The notes under the pieces: model-generated
The model's database searches: none
What the model was told of the DNA's origin: nothing
Seen by the model: only the letters and a program-made list of their open reading frames with translations
Shown here: positions 11,277 to 23,054 of the stretch, in pieces
Numbering within the stretch: position 1 is the first letter of the stretch
Layout of the letters: every line of letters begins with the position of its first letter
Assembly (NCBI GenBank): GCA_021613375.1
Contig: CM038720.1
Location: 9,404,962 to 9,468,961 of the forward strand
Source: Megaleporinus macrocephalus
Lineage: Eukaryota > Chordata > Actinopteri > Characiformes > Anostomidae
Length of the DNA: 64,000 nt
Direction of reading: 5' to 3'
Made by a program: the position numbers and the translations under genes

Positions 11277-12015
11277 ATGCAACAACAAAATAAAAAATAT
11301 ATGTGATTTGACCCGCACTGAGGCTACAGTGAAGCTGTGCTGTTGGGCTGTTTTTCTTACAGTGGTGTGGATGAGCTTGTGTTGACCAATCCAACACACA
11401 TAAAGACATTTTGGATACAACCCTGCTGAAGTCTGCCGAGAAGCTAATGATAACTAATCTGTTTCTGCTTTGACATGTTGTTTCTCAACACAGTGACCTC
11501 CCTGAGCCTAAACCAGACCCTAACTTTAAACTCTGGAACCGGAAAGAAGAGAGTTCCTTCTGCTAGCGTTCCAACATGAATGGAGGAGCTTCTGAAGTCA
11601 GAGCGGAACATTTCTCTGCTTCTCTGGACTTGCCTGTCCTGTAGACGCACAAAAACAAGCACGTACACGCGAACACACAGGCCTCGTATCACACCAGCTT
11701 TCTCCTTTAAGTATTATAAAACCGACTACCGAGTACAAACAATCAAGTCCACCTCCGCCAAGAGCTCCCGGAGTACAAACGCTGCTGAATTATGACTTGT
11801 CACAACACGTGGGTGTGTGCTTGTCGCAGGAGGAGGGAGACAGAAGAAAACTGGGAAACAACTTCAAACACAAAAGCCTACAGCTCAATCCACACACACT
11901 CGCACCTGCCCGCGGATCAGTCACATGCCTCGGATCCAGTGTCAGATTCATACGCGGAAAAAAGCTCAGATCACAGGTCAGACTGTCTCTCTAAACCCAG
12001 AGGAGCTGCGTGTGT
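11277..12015. other. Unique sequence, no gene seen
   Basis: Mixed DNA. Several overlapping short open frames have no recognisable content. Confidence 0.5.
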
Positions 12016-12017
12016 GT

Positions 12018-15013
12018 ATGAACACAGTGTGTGTAGTGGAAGAATACAGTGTACAGTGTAAGAAAAGAGTATGTAGTGTAAGAATACAGTGTACAGTGTA
12101 AGAAAAGAGTATATAGTGGAAGAATACAGTGTATAGTGTAATAATGGAGTATATAGTGGAAGAATACAGTGTATAGTGTAAGAATAGAGTATGTAGTGAA
12201 AGAATACAGTGTACAGTGTAAGAAAATAGTATGTAGTGTAAGAATACAGTGTAAGAATAGAGTATATAGTGGAAGAATACAGTGTACAGTGTAAGAAAAG
12301 AGTATGTAGTGTAAGAATACAGTGTACAGTGTAAGAAAAGAGTATATAGTGGAAGAATACAGTGTATAGTGTAATAATGGAGTATATAGTGGAAGAATAC
12401 AGTGTATAGTGTAAGAATAGAGTATGTAGTGGAAGAATACAGTGTACAGTGTAAGAAAAGAGTATGTAGTGTAAGAATACAGTGTACAGTGTAAGAAAAG
12501 AGTATATAGTGGAAGAATACAGTGTATAGTGTAATAATGGAGTATATAGTGGAAGAATACAGTGTATAGTGTAAGAATAGAGTATGTAGTGAAAGAATAC
12601 AGTGTACAGTGTAAGAAAATAGTATGTAGTGTAAGAATACAGTGTAAGAATAGAGTATGTAGTGTAAGAATACAGTGTAAGAATAGAGTATATAGTGGAA
12701 GAATACAGTGTACAGTGTAAGAAAAGAGTATGTAGTGTAAGAATACAGTGTACAGTGTAAGAAAAGAGTATATAGTGGAAGAATACAGTGTATAGTGTAA
12801 TAATGGAGTATATAGTGGAAGAATACAGTGTATAGTGTAAGAATAGAGTATGTAGTGAAAGAATACAGTGTACAGTGTAAGAAAATAGTATGTAGTGTAA
12901 GAATACAGTGTAAGAATAGAGTATATAGTGGAAGAATACAGTGTACAGTGTAAGAAAAGAGTATGAGGTGTAAGAATACAGTGTAAGAATAGAGTATATA
13001 GTGGAAGAATACAGTGTACAGTGTAAGAAAAGAGTATGTAGTGTAAGAATACAGTGTAAGAATAGAGTATATAGTGGAAGAATACAGTGTACAGTGTAAG
13101 AAAAGAGTATGTAGTGTAAGAATACAGTGTAAGAATAGAGTATGTAGTGAAAGAATACAGTGTACAGTGTAAGAAAATAGTATGTAGTGTAAGAATACAG
13201 TGTAAGAATAGAGTATATAGTGGAAGAATACAGTGTACAGTGTAAGAAAAGAGTATGTAGTGTAAGAATACAGTGTACAGTGTAAGAAAAAAGTATGTAG
13301 TGTAAGAATACAGTGTATAGTGTAATAATAGAGTATAGTGTAGGAATACAGTGCACGGTGTATTTATAAAGTGTATAGTGTAAGAATAGTGTACATTGTA
13401 AGAATACAGTGTAGTGTAATAAGGTGTATAGTGCAATAATGATGTGTATAGTGTAATACTAAAGTGTATAGTGTAACAATACAGTGTATAGTGTAAGAAT
13501 ACAGTGTAGTGTAAGTATAGAGTATATAATGTAAGGTTACAGTGTACATTGTAAGAACAGTGTACAGTGTAATAATAACATGTATAGTGTAAAAAATGTA
13601 TAGTGCAATACATTAGTGTATAGTGTAATAATTGTGTATAGTGTAATAATACAGTGTATAGTGTAATAATACAGTGTATAGTGTAAGAATACAGTGTAGT
13701 CAAATAATAGAGTATAGTGTAATAATAAAGTGTATAGTGTAATAATACAGTGTATAGTGTAATAATACAGTGTGTAGTGTAAGAATACAGTGTAGTGAAA
13801 GAATAGAGTATAGTGTAATAATAAAGTGTATAGTGTAAGAATACAGTGTAAAGTGTAATAATACAGTGTATAGTGTACGAATACAGTGTATAGTGTAATA
13901 ATACAGTGTATAGTGTAATAATACAGTGTATAGTGTAAGAATACAGTGTAGTCAAATAATAGAGTATAGTGTAATAATAAAGTGTAATAATACAGTGTAT
14001 AGTGTAATAATACAGTGTGTAGTGTAAGAATACAGTGTAGTGAAAGAATAGAGTATAGTGTAATAATACAGTGTATAGTGTAAGAATACAGTGTAAAGTG
14101 TAATAATACAGTGTATAGTGTACGAATGCAGTGTATAGTGTAAGAATACAGTGTAGTGAAAGAATAGAGTATAGTGTAATAATAATGTTCATAGTGTAAG
14201 AATATAGTATATAATGTAATAATACAGTGTATAGTGTAATAATATAGTGTACAGTGTAGGAATAAAGTGTATAGTGTAATAATAAAGTTTATAGTTTAAG
14301 AATATTGTACAGTGTAAGAATACAGTGTAGTGTAATAAAGTGTATAGTGTAAGAATACAGTGTAGTTTAAGAATAGACTATATAGTATAAGGTTACAGTG
14401 TATAGTGTAAGAATAGTGTGCAGTGTAATAATAACGTGTATAGTGTAATAATAAAGTTTGTAGTTTAAGAATAGTGTACAGTGTAAGAATACAGTGTAGT
14501 GTAATAAAGTGTATAGTGTAAGAATACAGTGTAGTTCAAGAATAGAGTATATAGTATAAGGTTACAGTGTATAGTTTAAGAATAGTGTGCAGTGTAATAA
14601 TAACGTGTAGTGTAATAAAGTGTATAGTGTAAGAATACAGTGTAGTTTAAGAATAGAGTATATAGTATAAGGTTACAGTGTATAGTTTAAGAATAGTGTA
14701 CAGTGTAAGAGTACAGTGTAGTGTAATAAAGTGTATAGTGTAAGAATACAGTGTAGTTTAAGAATAGAGTATATAGTATAAGGTTACAGTGTATAGTTTA
14801 AGAATAGTGTACAGTGTAATAATAACGTGTATAGTGTAATAATAAAGTTTATAGTTTAAGAATAGTGTACAGTGTAAGAATACAGTGTAGTGTAATAAAG
14901 TGAATAGTGTAAGAATACAGTGTAGTTTAAGAATAGAGTATATAGTATAAGGTTACAGTGTATAGTTTAAGAATAGTGTACAGTGTAATAATAACGTGTA
15001 TAGTGTGTGTGTA
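12018..15013. repeat. 3-kb satellite of AGTGTAAGAATAC-type units with higher-order structure
   Basis: About 3 kb is built from 10-15-bp words: AGTGTAAGAATAC, AGTGTACAGTGTAAGAAAAG, AGTATATAGTGGAAG and GTATAGTGTAATAA. The left part (to about 13320) has larger composite repeats: the word GTAATAATGGAGTATATAG recurs near 12141, 12373, 12533 and 12800. The right part repeats a block with ATAGTATAAGGTTACAGTG several times between 14380 and 14960. Cytosine is scarce on the plus strand. Because stop codons are absent from the complementary words, minus-strand frames of 461 and 733 codons arise. They read as monotonous Tyr-Thr-Leu-His-Cys text and are not genes. Confidence 0.95.
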
Positions 15014-15995
15014 TATGAAGTTTGTCGATTTAACTTTTTCTTGTCTATCCTAAATGAAAAGTAGCATCGAAAACTAAACATTCCATTTTTTGTTTGGGCT
15101 AAAGAACTTTGTCCCCAAACTTTGGAAGCACAGCATATCACATCTCGCCCGGCGGAGGAGAAGAAGCTGGGATGCTCCTGCGTGCAGAGAGGGGGTGAAA
15201 TTGAATGTTTTCACACAAAGCTTAGGGTCAAGGCATCCGGACAGCGTTAACGTTACATTTCCAAACCAAATGAGAAAAAAGGCCCTGAATTATTCAAATG
15301 CATGCATCGCAGCGGTAACCAATACTTGCTGCGGAGGCACTTTCAATCACACGTGGCAAAACTGTGTGCCTATAAGCGAACGTATGTGTGTGTGTGTGGT
15401 AAACGAGTATTGTATGGGGTCTTCCCCATCAGAGGAGGCGGCAATTAGAGCAAGTCTGGCAGCTGGGGCTCGACCTGACACTGCAGCGAGAGTTTCGCAC
15501 ACAGTTCCGCTCAGGAGGCCTTCCAATTATCCCAGCCAGTGCACACACACACACACACATACACTTACACACACACTCAGGGCCCCCTCTGTGACTCCCT
15601 TCACACACCCTCCCTCAGGCTGATCTGCCTGTTAAAGCTGTATGGTCCAGGGCGGCCTACGCCGTCCGGCGCAAAACGGCACACTTTTCGTTTTTAATCA
15701 CTCCATTACGGCCTTATCTGCTCGCTATAGGACCGTCCTGCCACTACAGAGCAGCCACCAGGGGAGCTTATCCATTCAGTAAATGTGTTCCCTAGTGGGA
15801 AGGGGACCCTCCGTGTAATTGGCTTTCCACAGCTGCCAATCTCAGCCAGCCTCTTTAAAGTTAGGTAGATGTATGTAGGGATCCCGTGTGAGCGATTGGC
15901 ATTGGAGCTGATCAATTCACATTCTAATGGACCGACCTTGGCCAACATTTCTAGTTATTGGGTGGTCAAGACATAGCTATTTAAAGTGGTTCACT
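15014..15995. other. Unique sequence, possible regulatory island
   Basis: The region 15100-15540 and 15640-15950 is complex and CpG-containing. A CA run lies at 15539-15585 (interrupted). A 177-codon plus-strand frame (15090-15623) ends in the CA run and matches no family I know. Confidence 0.4.
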
Positions 15996-15999
15996 GATG

Positions 16000-16140
16000 T
16001 CTTTACAGTGGTGGTGGAGGGAACCAGACGGCATGTCATCTAGAACACCAATATAGTCATTTTACATACTACCAGAAATCAACAGTGAACCAATGACGTT
16101 GGTAAAATAGTGGCAAATCCAAAATTCCTTTAAACTAAGC
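16000..16140. repeat. Dispersed repeat C, copy 1
   Basis: The block 'CTTTACAGTGGTGGTGGAGG', GGCATGTCATCTAGAACACC, GTCATTTTACATACTACCAG and GTTGGTAAAATAGTGGCAAA recurs at 16800-16965 and, diverged, around the family A copy at 33320-33765. It is a dispersed family of unknown type. Confidence 0.75.
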
Positions 16141-16580
16141 TAACTTAGCTTAGTTTAAACTTAGCTAAACAACTACTTCTTACTTTTATAGTTTTCCCCA
16201 GTCTTTTTACATCTACTTGGCATTCTTTCTTTCTTTTCCCACTTAGCTATTTTATTTTGTTTTTAATTTTTTTAATCTCAGGTCGCATGTCAACCTGAGA
16301 CAGAAATTAGCAGGTTGGCTAACTAAGCTAATTAGCTTCTGATGATTTTTACTGTTTTCTACAGTTATTTTTCTTTTCTCTATCTTTCTTTCAGAGGAAG
16401 ACTTTAAAGTGTTCTAATAACTTTTTAGTAACTTTTTTCACAATTTACCTTCTAACCTGAGGAGCCAGTTAGTCAGCTAGCTAATCTTAGCTGAACAGTA
16501 GCTCGGCTAGAAAACAGCATAGACCAGCAAGTTGTGTTTTGGATGCTAGCAGAATTTAGAATCTCAATCTTTGCACTTAA
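16141..16580. repeat. Local duplication, copy 1 (partner 18500-18900)
   Basis: Sequence from TTAGCTAAACAACTACTTCT through TTTTGGATGCTAGC aligns to 18517-18910, including the 'CATCTACTTGG' and 'GAAGACTTTAAAGT' blocks. The two copies differ by many substitutions and small indels. Confidence 0.85.
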
Positions 16581-16584
16581 TACA

Positions 16585-16780
16585 CATGTGCAGTGAAAAA
16601 AACACATACACACTAGTGAACGCACACACTAGAGGGCAGTGAGCACAGTGAATGGTGGGCTGTCCCATCCACAGCAGTTGGGGTTTAGGTCCATTGGACT
16701 TCAGTCATGTCTGGTCGGTTCAGGGAATCAAACCAGTGACCTTCTCATCACAAGGCTGGTTCCCTAACCACCTGCTGGGT
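16585..16780 (-). mobile_element. tRNA-derived SINE, 5'-truncated, minus strand
   Basis: Read on the minus strand it contains GGTTAGGGAACCAGCCTTGT, a box-B-like GGTTTGATTCCC (16723-16734), and the body words ACCCCAACTGCTGTGG, TGCTCACTGCCCTCTAGTG and TTCACTAGTGTGTATGTG. The same family lies at 19135-19327 and, in forward orientation, at 50395-50704. The first ~20 bases with the tRNA head are missing compared with the 19-kb copy. Confidence 0.75.
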
Positions 16781-16795
16781 GGTCAGCTAAACTAG

Positions 16796-16965
16796 CACCA
16801 GACCAGCAGATGGCATGTCATCTAGAACACCAACATAGTCATTTTATATAAAACCAGAAATCAAGAATGATGTTGGTAAAATAGTGGCAAATCCAAAATT
16901 CCTTTGGGGTCTACTTTTGCCTTGCTTGGCCCTACATGTACCCCTCTACCCTGAATTGATATATT
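16796..16965. repeat. Dispersed repeat C, copy 2
   Basis: GGCATGTCATCTAGAACACC, then GTTGGTAAAATAGTGGCAAA and CAAAATTCCTTTGGGGTCTA, extending further right than copy 1 into 'ACATGTACCCCTCTACCCTG'. Confidence 0.75.
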
Positions 16966-17667
16966 TAAAAAAAAGTTAATTTTAAGCCAAAAAGCTTATC
17001 TAAGAACCCAAGATAAAACAATGCCCCAGGCATCAGACGCCTGGTTCCTATCAGCACCACTGAACATGTTCTCAGATGACAAATATCACACCAATTCACT
17101 TCGGAGGACTGTAATATAGTTTAAGTGTATCTGTGTTATCCACAAAAATACAGAACGAATAATATCTAATTGGATAACTGGATCGACGAAAATCAAACTG
17201 GAGTTCCTCGACGTGCTCGTGTTTGAGAGTGTGGGCGATGCAAGCGAGGCACAAAGGTCAGCCTGGTTAATGAAGCTGTCTGTTCGAGCTAATGGTGATT
17301 AGCTTCTCACTGTAGCCAGAGCTCAGCCACCCCAGTCAGCTCAGCCACCCCAGTCAGCACAGCCACCGGGACACATGGGGCATGTGATTAAGAGGGAGAA
17401 GCTGAGGGAGAGGCTTTTATACTCTCCTCTCTGCTGGACAGTTTTCTGTGAGATATTCCTAATTCCCACCCGCTAGCTGTTCTATTCCAGTCACACTGTG
17501 ATGCAATGTAAGCACAGTGTATGTGTTTCCTCCGAGATACAGTATGTGGAAGTACCACCACATCTTTCCAGACTGCTAATAACATGTAAACAGCTCAACA
17601 CGCTTGCAGGAGAACACTAAGTGCCCACCAATTCTTTTAGCCAACAGACACCCACATTAGCTAGCAT
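16966..17667. other. Unique sequence; 3' part duplicated at 18.9 kb
   Basis: There is no gene. A direct repeat CACCCCAGTCAGCTCAGC lies near 17328-17365. The stretch 17592-17667 (AGCTCAACACGCTTGC through ACACCCACATTAGCTAGCA) is repeated at 18912-18993, directly ahead of the second hexamer array. Confidence 0.55.
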
Positions 17668-18368
17668 CGGGATCAGGATCGGGGTTAGGATCAGGATCAG
17701 TACAGGATCAGGATCAGGATCAGTATAGGATCGGAATCGGTATAGGATTAGAATCAGGACTGGTGTAGGACCGGGATCAGTTCAGGATCAGGATCGGTAT
17801 AGAATTAGGATCAGGATTGGTATAGGACCGGGATCAGGATCAGTTCAGGATCGGGATTGGTATAGGATTAGGATCAAGATTGGTATAGGACCGGGATCAG
17901 GATCAGTTCAGGATCAGGATCAGTACAGAATCAGGATCAGTACAGAATCAGGATCAGTACAGAATCAGGATCGGTATAGGATTAGGATCAGGATTGGTAT
18001 AGGACCGGGATCAGTTCAGAATCAGGATCGGGATCGGTATAGGATTAGGATCAGGATTGGTATAGGACCGGGATCAGTTCAGGATCGGGATCGTTATAGG
18101 ATTTGGATCATGATTGGTATAGGACCGGGATCAGTTCAGAATCAGGATCGGGATCGGTATAGGATTAGGATCAGGATTGGTATAGGACCGGGATCAGGAT
18201 CAGTACAGGATCAGGATCGGGATCGGTCTAAATTCAGGATCGGTATAGGAATAGGATTAGGATCAGGATCGGTATAGGATCGAGATTAGGATTAGAATCA
18301 GGATCAGGATCGGTATAGGATAGGGATCAGAACTGGTATAGGATCAGGATAGGGATCGGTATAGGATC
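17668..18368. repeat. GGATCA/GGATCG hexamer array with GGTATAGGA spacers
   Basis: About 700 bp of GGATCA and GGATCG hexamers interspersed with GTATAGGATTA, GGTATAGGACCGG and AGTTCAGGATC. Longer composite blocks (for example TTGGTATAGGACCGGGATCA) recur about every 60-100 bp. The GATC density is very high. Confidence 0.95.
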
Positions 18369-18993
18369 CCTGTAATGCTAGCATGCTGTAAAATAATCAA
18401 ATCATAATCATTTTACTTTTACATGAGTTTCTTTCCCAAAAACATTAAACTACATCATTTTAGCACAACTCTAAGCTTCTAAGCTATGCTAGTACTTAGC
18501 TAGCTGGCTAGCTAGTCTTAGCTAAACAACTACTGCTTAGTTTTATGGTTTTCCCCGTTAATTTTACATCTACTTGGCTTTCTTTCTTTCTTTTCTCATT
18601 TTGATATTTTATTTTGTTTTTGTACCTTTTTTTGCAACTTGCATTCCAACCTGAGACAATAATTAGCATTTGGCTAACTAGACTAATTAGCGCCTGGTTG
18701 TCTACAGTTGTTTTTCTTTTCCCTAACTTTCTTTCAGTAGAAGACTTTAAAGTAAGTTTTCTAGATTCTTTTAGTAACTTTTTTTTACAATTCACCTTCT
18801 TACTTGAGGAGCCTGGTGGCTTAGTCAGCTAGCTAATCTTAGCTGAACAGTAACTCTGCTAGAAAAGAGCAAAGACCAGCAAAAGACAGCATATGTCGTG
18901 TTTTGGATGCTTATGCTAAGAAGCTCAACACGCTTGCCGGAGAACACTAATGCCCACTCATTCCCTTAGCCAACAGACACCCACATTAGCTAG
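18369..18993. repeat. Local duplication, copy 2
   Basis: 18500-18900 corresponds to 16141-16580, and 18912-18993 corresponds to 17592-17667. Two pieces that are separate on the left are adjacent here, so the duplication has been rearranged. A plus-strand open frame of 72 codons in it has no recognisable content. Confidence 0.8.
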
Positions 18994-19035
18994 CACAGTG
19001 CAAATTGATGAGGAGGACAGGGAGAAACGTGCTAT

Positions 19036-19134
19036 TCCCAAGTATCGGTGCAGGATCGGGATCAGGATTGGGATTAGTATAGGATCGTGATCGGTATTAG
19101 ATCAGGATCAGGATCATTGTATGATTGGGATCAA
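19036..19134. repeat. Second, short GGATCA hexamer array
   Basis: About 100 bp of AGGATCGGGATCAGGATTGG and similar words, the same family as 17668-18368. Confidence 0.9.
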
Positions 19135-19327
19135 TGTACAGTGAAACAACCACATACACACAAACACACAGTGAGCACAGTGGACAGTGGGCAGTAGGCT
19201 TCCTATCCACAGCAGTTGGGGTTTAGGTCCTTTGGACTTCAGTCATGTCTTTTCGGTTCAGGGAATCGAACCAGTGACCTTCTGATCACAAGGCTGGTTC
19301 TCTAACCTCCAGCCCATGACTGCCCCA
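19135..19327 (-). mobile_element. tRNA-derived SINE, minus strand, with 5' head
   Basis: Minus-strand reading starts GGGGCAGTCATGGGCTGGAG, then GGTTAGAGAACCAGCC, a box-B-like GGTTCGATTCCC (19261-19272), ACCCCAACTGCTGTGG and so on. It keeps the head that the 16.6-kb copy lacks, and the flanks 'GGTGGTCAGCTAAACTA' are shared, so the two SINEs were duplicated with their surroundings rather than inserted independently. Confidence 0.8.
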
Positions 19328-19876
19328 GTATGCTGGGTGGTCAGCTAAACTACCACCAGACCAGCACTAGATCAGCTTAGACCAGCACTGAATTCACACT
19401 GGAAGCTATGATTTTCAATGAAGTTGAGATTAACAACCATAAACATGTTCTAAAACCTAAAGCTGCTGCTTATATGTTACCTGGACGAGTTAGTCTAAGT
19501 TACTGGACGAAGGTGAAAGTGAACCGTTCATCTGTTAATTAATAAAATTAATACAACTATAAAATTATAAAATTAATAAATGTGTATTAGTGAAGGACGA
19601 GTTCTCTGATTCTGATAAGCTCTGGCGGTCTTCCCTACTGTTATGGATCCAGAGTGGGATCTGAGGGCACGTGTGTGTATGCGTGTGTGTGTGTGTGTGT
19701 GTGTGTTTGTTGTGCTGGCTCCACTGAGTCACAGAGAGTGCTGAAAGGTTAGCCGTGACGCTGCTGTGTGGCCCCTCTCCCCGGGGGTTCCATTAGAAAG
19801 CGCTGCTGATTGGTTATGGAACGGTTTCCGTGGTGCCGGAGTGGAATTAGAACACTTGTGAGTGTTAGCACCGTGT

Positions 19877-19910
<34 letters not shown>

Positions 19911-20220
19911 CACTAAAGGCGAGGGAGGGAGAGAAAGGAACAGATGTGACAGATGGGCAGAATATAGTCTTCAGTCTTCAACGGATACGAAAATATTAAG
20001 CCGATAGGGGCTTTTGTCAAACGGAATCAGGTGTGATGAGGGAAGTGTGTGTGCGTGTGTGTGTGAGTGAGTGTGTGTGCGTGTGCGAGACTGAACGCTG
20101 CCAAATTCCCCTCTCAGGAGCAGCTGCAGGAGACGGCCCAGCAGAAACACACAGCACAGACTGTGTGAGTTGCTTTGGTAGAATGCGCACACGCACCGGC
20201 CTGACGCTCACTCAACAGGA
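19328..20220. other. Unique sequence with three (GT)n runs
   Basis: GT runs lie at about 19676-19706, 19874-19911 and 20044-20090 (the last interrupted by GA/GC). No exon recognised. Confidence 0.6.
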
Positions 20221-20221
20221 G

Positions 20222-21850
20222 CTTATTCCCCCTCTTCTCTTCTCCTCCTCTCCCTCTCTTCTCCTCTCTTTATTCTCTTACCTCCTCTGCTCTTCTCCTT
20301 CAGTGTTCCTCTTTATTCCCTTATCTCCACTCATCTTCTCTCTCTCTTCTCCTCTCTTTATTCTCTTACCTCCTGTTCTCTTCTCCTTCAGTGTTCCTCT
20401 TTATTCTCTTACCTCCTCTTCTTTTCTCTTTCTTCTCTCCTCTCGTTATTCTCTTACCTCCTGTTCTCTTCTCCTCCTCTCCCTCTTTTCTCCTCTCCTC
20501 TTCTCTCTCTCCTCTCCTCTCGTTATTTTCTTACCTCCTCTGCTCTTCTCCTCCTCTCCCTCTTTACTCCTCTCTTTATTCTCTTACCTCCTCTGCTCTT
20601 CTCCTTCAGTGTTCCTCTTCATTCTCTTCCCTCCTCTTCTTTTCTCCTCCTCTCCCTCTTTTCTCCTCTCTTTATTCTATCTCCTCTCTTCTTCTCTCTC
20701 TCCTCTCCTCTCGTTATTTTCTTACCTCCTCTGCTCTTCTCCTCCTCTCCCTCTTTACTCCTCTCTTTATTCTCTTACCTCCTATGCTCCTTTCCTCTTC
20801 TCCCTCAGTGTTCCTCTTTATTCTCTTATCTCCCCTCCTTTTCTCTCTCTCTTCTTCTCTCTTTATTCTCTTACCTCCTCTTCTCTTTCTTCTCTCCTCT
20901 CGTTATTCTCTTACCTCCTGTTCTCTTTTCCTCCTCTCCCTCTTTTCTCCTCTCTTTATTCTATCTCCTCTCCTCTCTCTCCTCTCCTCTCGTTATTTTC
21001 TTACCTCCTCTGCTCTTCTCCTCCTCTCCCTCTTTACTCCTCTCTTTATTCTCTTACCTCCTATGCTCCTTTCCTCTTCTCCCTCAGTGTTCCTCTTTAT
21101 TCACTTATCTCCCCTCCTTTTCTCTCTCTCTTCTTCTCTCTTTATTCTCTTACCTCCTCCCCTTTTCTTCGCCTTTCCCTCTCTTCTCCTTTCATTATTA
21201 TCTTACCTCCTCTGCTCTTCTCCTCATCTCCTTCAGTGTTTCTCTTTATTCCCTTATCTCCTCTCCCCTTCTCTCTCTCTCTTCTTCTCCCTTTAAATTC
21301 TTACCTCCTCTGCTCTTCTCCTCATCTCCCTCTTTTCTCCTCACTTTATTCTTTTACCTCCTCTGCTCTTCTCCTCATCTCCCTCTTTTTTTCCTTTCTT
21401 TATTCTTTTACCTCCTTTGCTTGTCTCCTCATCTCCCTCAGTGTTCTTCTTTATTCTCTTACCTCCTCTCTCTCTTCTCTATCCTCTCTTGTTCTCCTCA
21501 GTCTCCTTTTCTCTTATCTTGTCCTCCCTTTAACCATGCCCCTCCTACCTCCCCTGCTCTTCTCCTCTTCTCTCTCTTCTCCTCTCTTTATTCTCTTACC
21601 TCCTCTGCTCTTCTCCCTCAATGTTCCTCTTTATTTTCTTATCTCCTCTCCTCTCCTCTCTCTCTTCTCTACCCTCTCTTGTTCTCCTCAATCTCCTTTC
21701 CTCTTATCTCTTTTCTCCTGCTCACTCCTCTCCCCAGAAAAACTTTCTTTCTTGCATCCCCCTCCTCTCCTCTTCTCTTTTCATTTCAGCAGCCATCTCC
21801 CTATTTCTCCTCTTCTCACTTGTCCTCTCCTCTCTTCTCTCTGTACCGGT
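20222..21850. repeat. Polypyrimidine minisatellite, ~44-45-bp unit
   Basis: About 1.6 kb, almost pure C and T on the plus strand, made of variants of TTATTCTCTTACCTCCTCTG and CTTCTCCTCCTCTCCCTCTT. Early unit starts (20271, 20359, 20402, 20447) give a 44-45-bp period. Higher-order copies are visible: CGTTATTTTCTTACCTCCTC at 20521, about 20712 and 20991. Plus-strand frames of 630 and 301 codons are Ser/Leu-rich readings of the repeat and not genes. On the msi2 transcript strand the tract is purine-rich. Confidence 0.95.
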
Positions 21851-22004
21851 TTATGCGTGAGAGAGGAGGAAACTGAGGAGAAAATAAATAGAGCTCCTCT
21901 TTCTGTCCTTTCAGTTCTGATGTGATTCAGTGTTCAGTCACACAGCTGTGCTGGAACAGTAACCCTCCGAACACCATCATACTCTCATTAAAGCCTGTTC
22001 ATTT

Positions 22005-22010
22005 CTTTTA

Positions 22011-22068
<58 letters not shown>

Positions 22069-22402
22069 GTCTCTCTTTCTCCACATTCTCTGTCTCTTCT
22101 TGTATCTCTCTCTCTCTCACACCCTTTCTCTCTTGGTCTCTCTCTTTTACTCTTTCTCTCTGCACGCCATCTCTTTATGTACATCTCTCTCTCTCTGTCT
22201 TGCTCTCTCTCTCTTTATTTCTCTGTTCCTCATTGGTCTTTCTCTTTTTCTCTCTTTCTGCACTCTGTCTCTGTTAGTACTGCTGTCTCTCTCTCACACT
22301 CTCTAATGGTCTTTCTCTTTCTCTTTTTGTACATCTCTTCCTCTCTTTTCTCTTTCTCTAGAAAGGTCCCTCAAGGTCAGTCCCTCTGCTTTTACCTCTC
22401 TC

Positions 22403-22472
<70 letters not shown>

Positions 22473-22480
22473 CTCTGTTA
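22005..22480. repeat. (CT)n and degenerate CT tracts
   Basis: Pure CT runs at about 22017-22065 and 22398-22470 flank degenerate TCTCTCTTTCTC sequence. Low complexity. Confidence 0.95.
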
Positions 22481-22767
22481 GTGTGGACCCAACATGTTGA
22501 AGGTACCTGAGCTCGGCTGATGTAACATTAACAGAGGGGGGTTTGAATCTTCGGCCACACAGCAGTTTGATTCGATCACCATTCTTCATGAACTGTTTCA
22601 CCACATAAACCTCAAGTTTCACCACGATTTCACTCAATTACCCGCCGGTGCAGCGGTCTCCTCACAGAATGCACCCCGTCCAGCCAGAGAAGATCAGCAG
22701 AGAAAGCTCTGTGGACCATGTGTCCTGATTACAATTTACAATGTACTTACACTGTAACAGACAGCTG
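22481..22767. other. Short unique spacer
   Basis: Unremarkable non-repetitive DNA between the CT tract and the AAT arrays. Confidence 0.5.
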
Positions 22768-22769
22768 TG

Positions 22770-22832
<63 letters not shown>

Positions 22833-22861
22833 CTTAATATAAAGGGTTAATTTAATCTGTG

Positions 22862-22937
<76 letters not shown>

Positions 22938-22965
22938 TTAATATAAAGGGTTAATTTAGTCTGTG

Positions 22966-23029
<64 letters not shown>

Positions 23030-23050
23030 TAAAGGGTTAATTCAGTCTGT
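22768..23050. repeat. Three (AAT)n arrays in a ~98-bp tandem repeat
   Basis: AAT/ATA runs at 22770-22830, 22864-22935 and 22967-23030 are each followed by the same ~31-bp spacer (ATATAAAGGGTTAATTTAGT then CTGTGT). The microsatellite and its spacer were duplicated together. Confidence 0.95.
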
Positions 23051-23054
23051 GCTA

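Noticed and set aside
11971..14192. Minus-strand open frames of 461 and 733 codons
   Set aside because: They are translations of the 12-15-kb satellite, with monotonous Tyr/Thr/Leu/His/Cys repeats, no domain and no splice or start context.
20033..21925. Plus-strand open frame of 630 codons rich in Ser and Leu
   Set aside because: It is the reading of a polypyrimidine minisatellite; two frames are open in parallel, as expected from composition.
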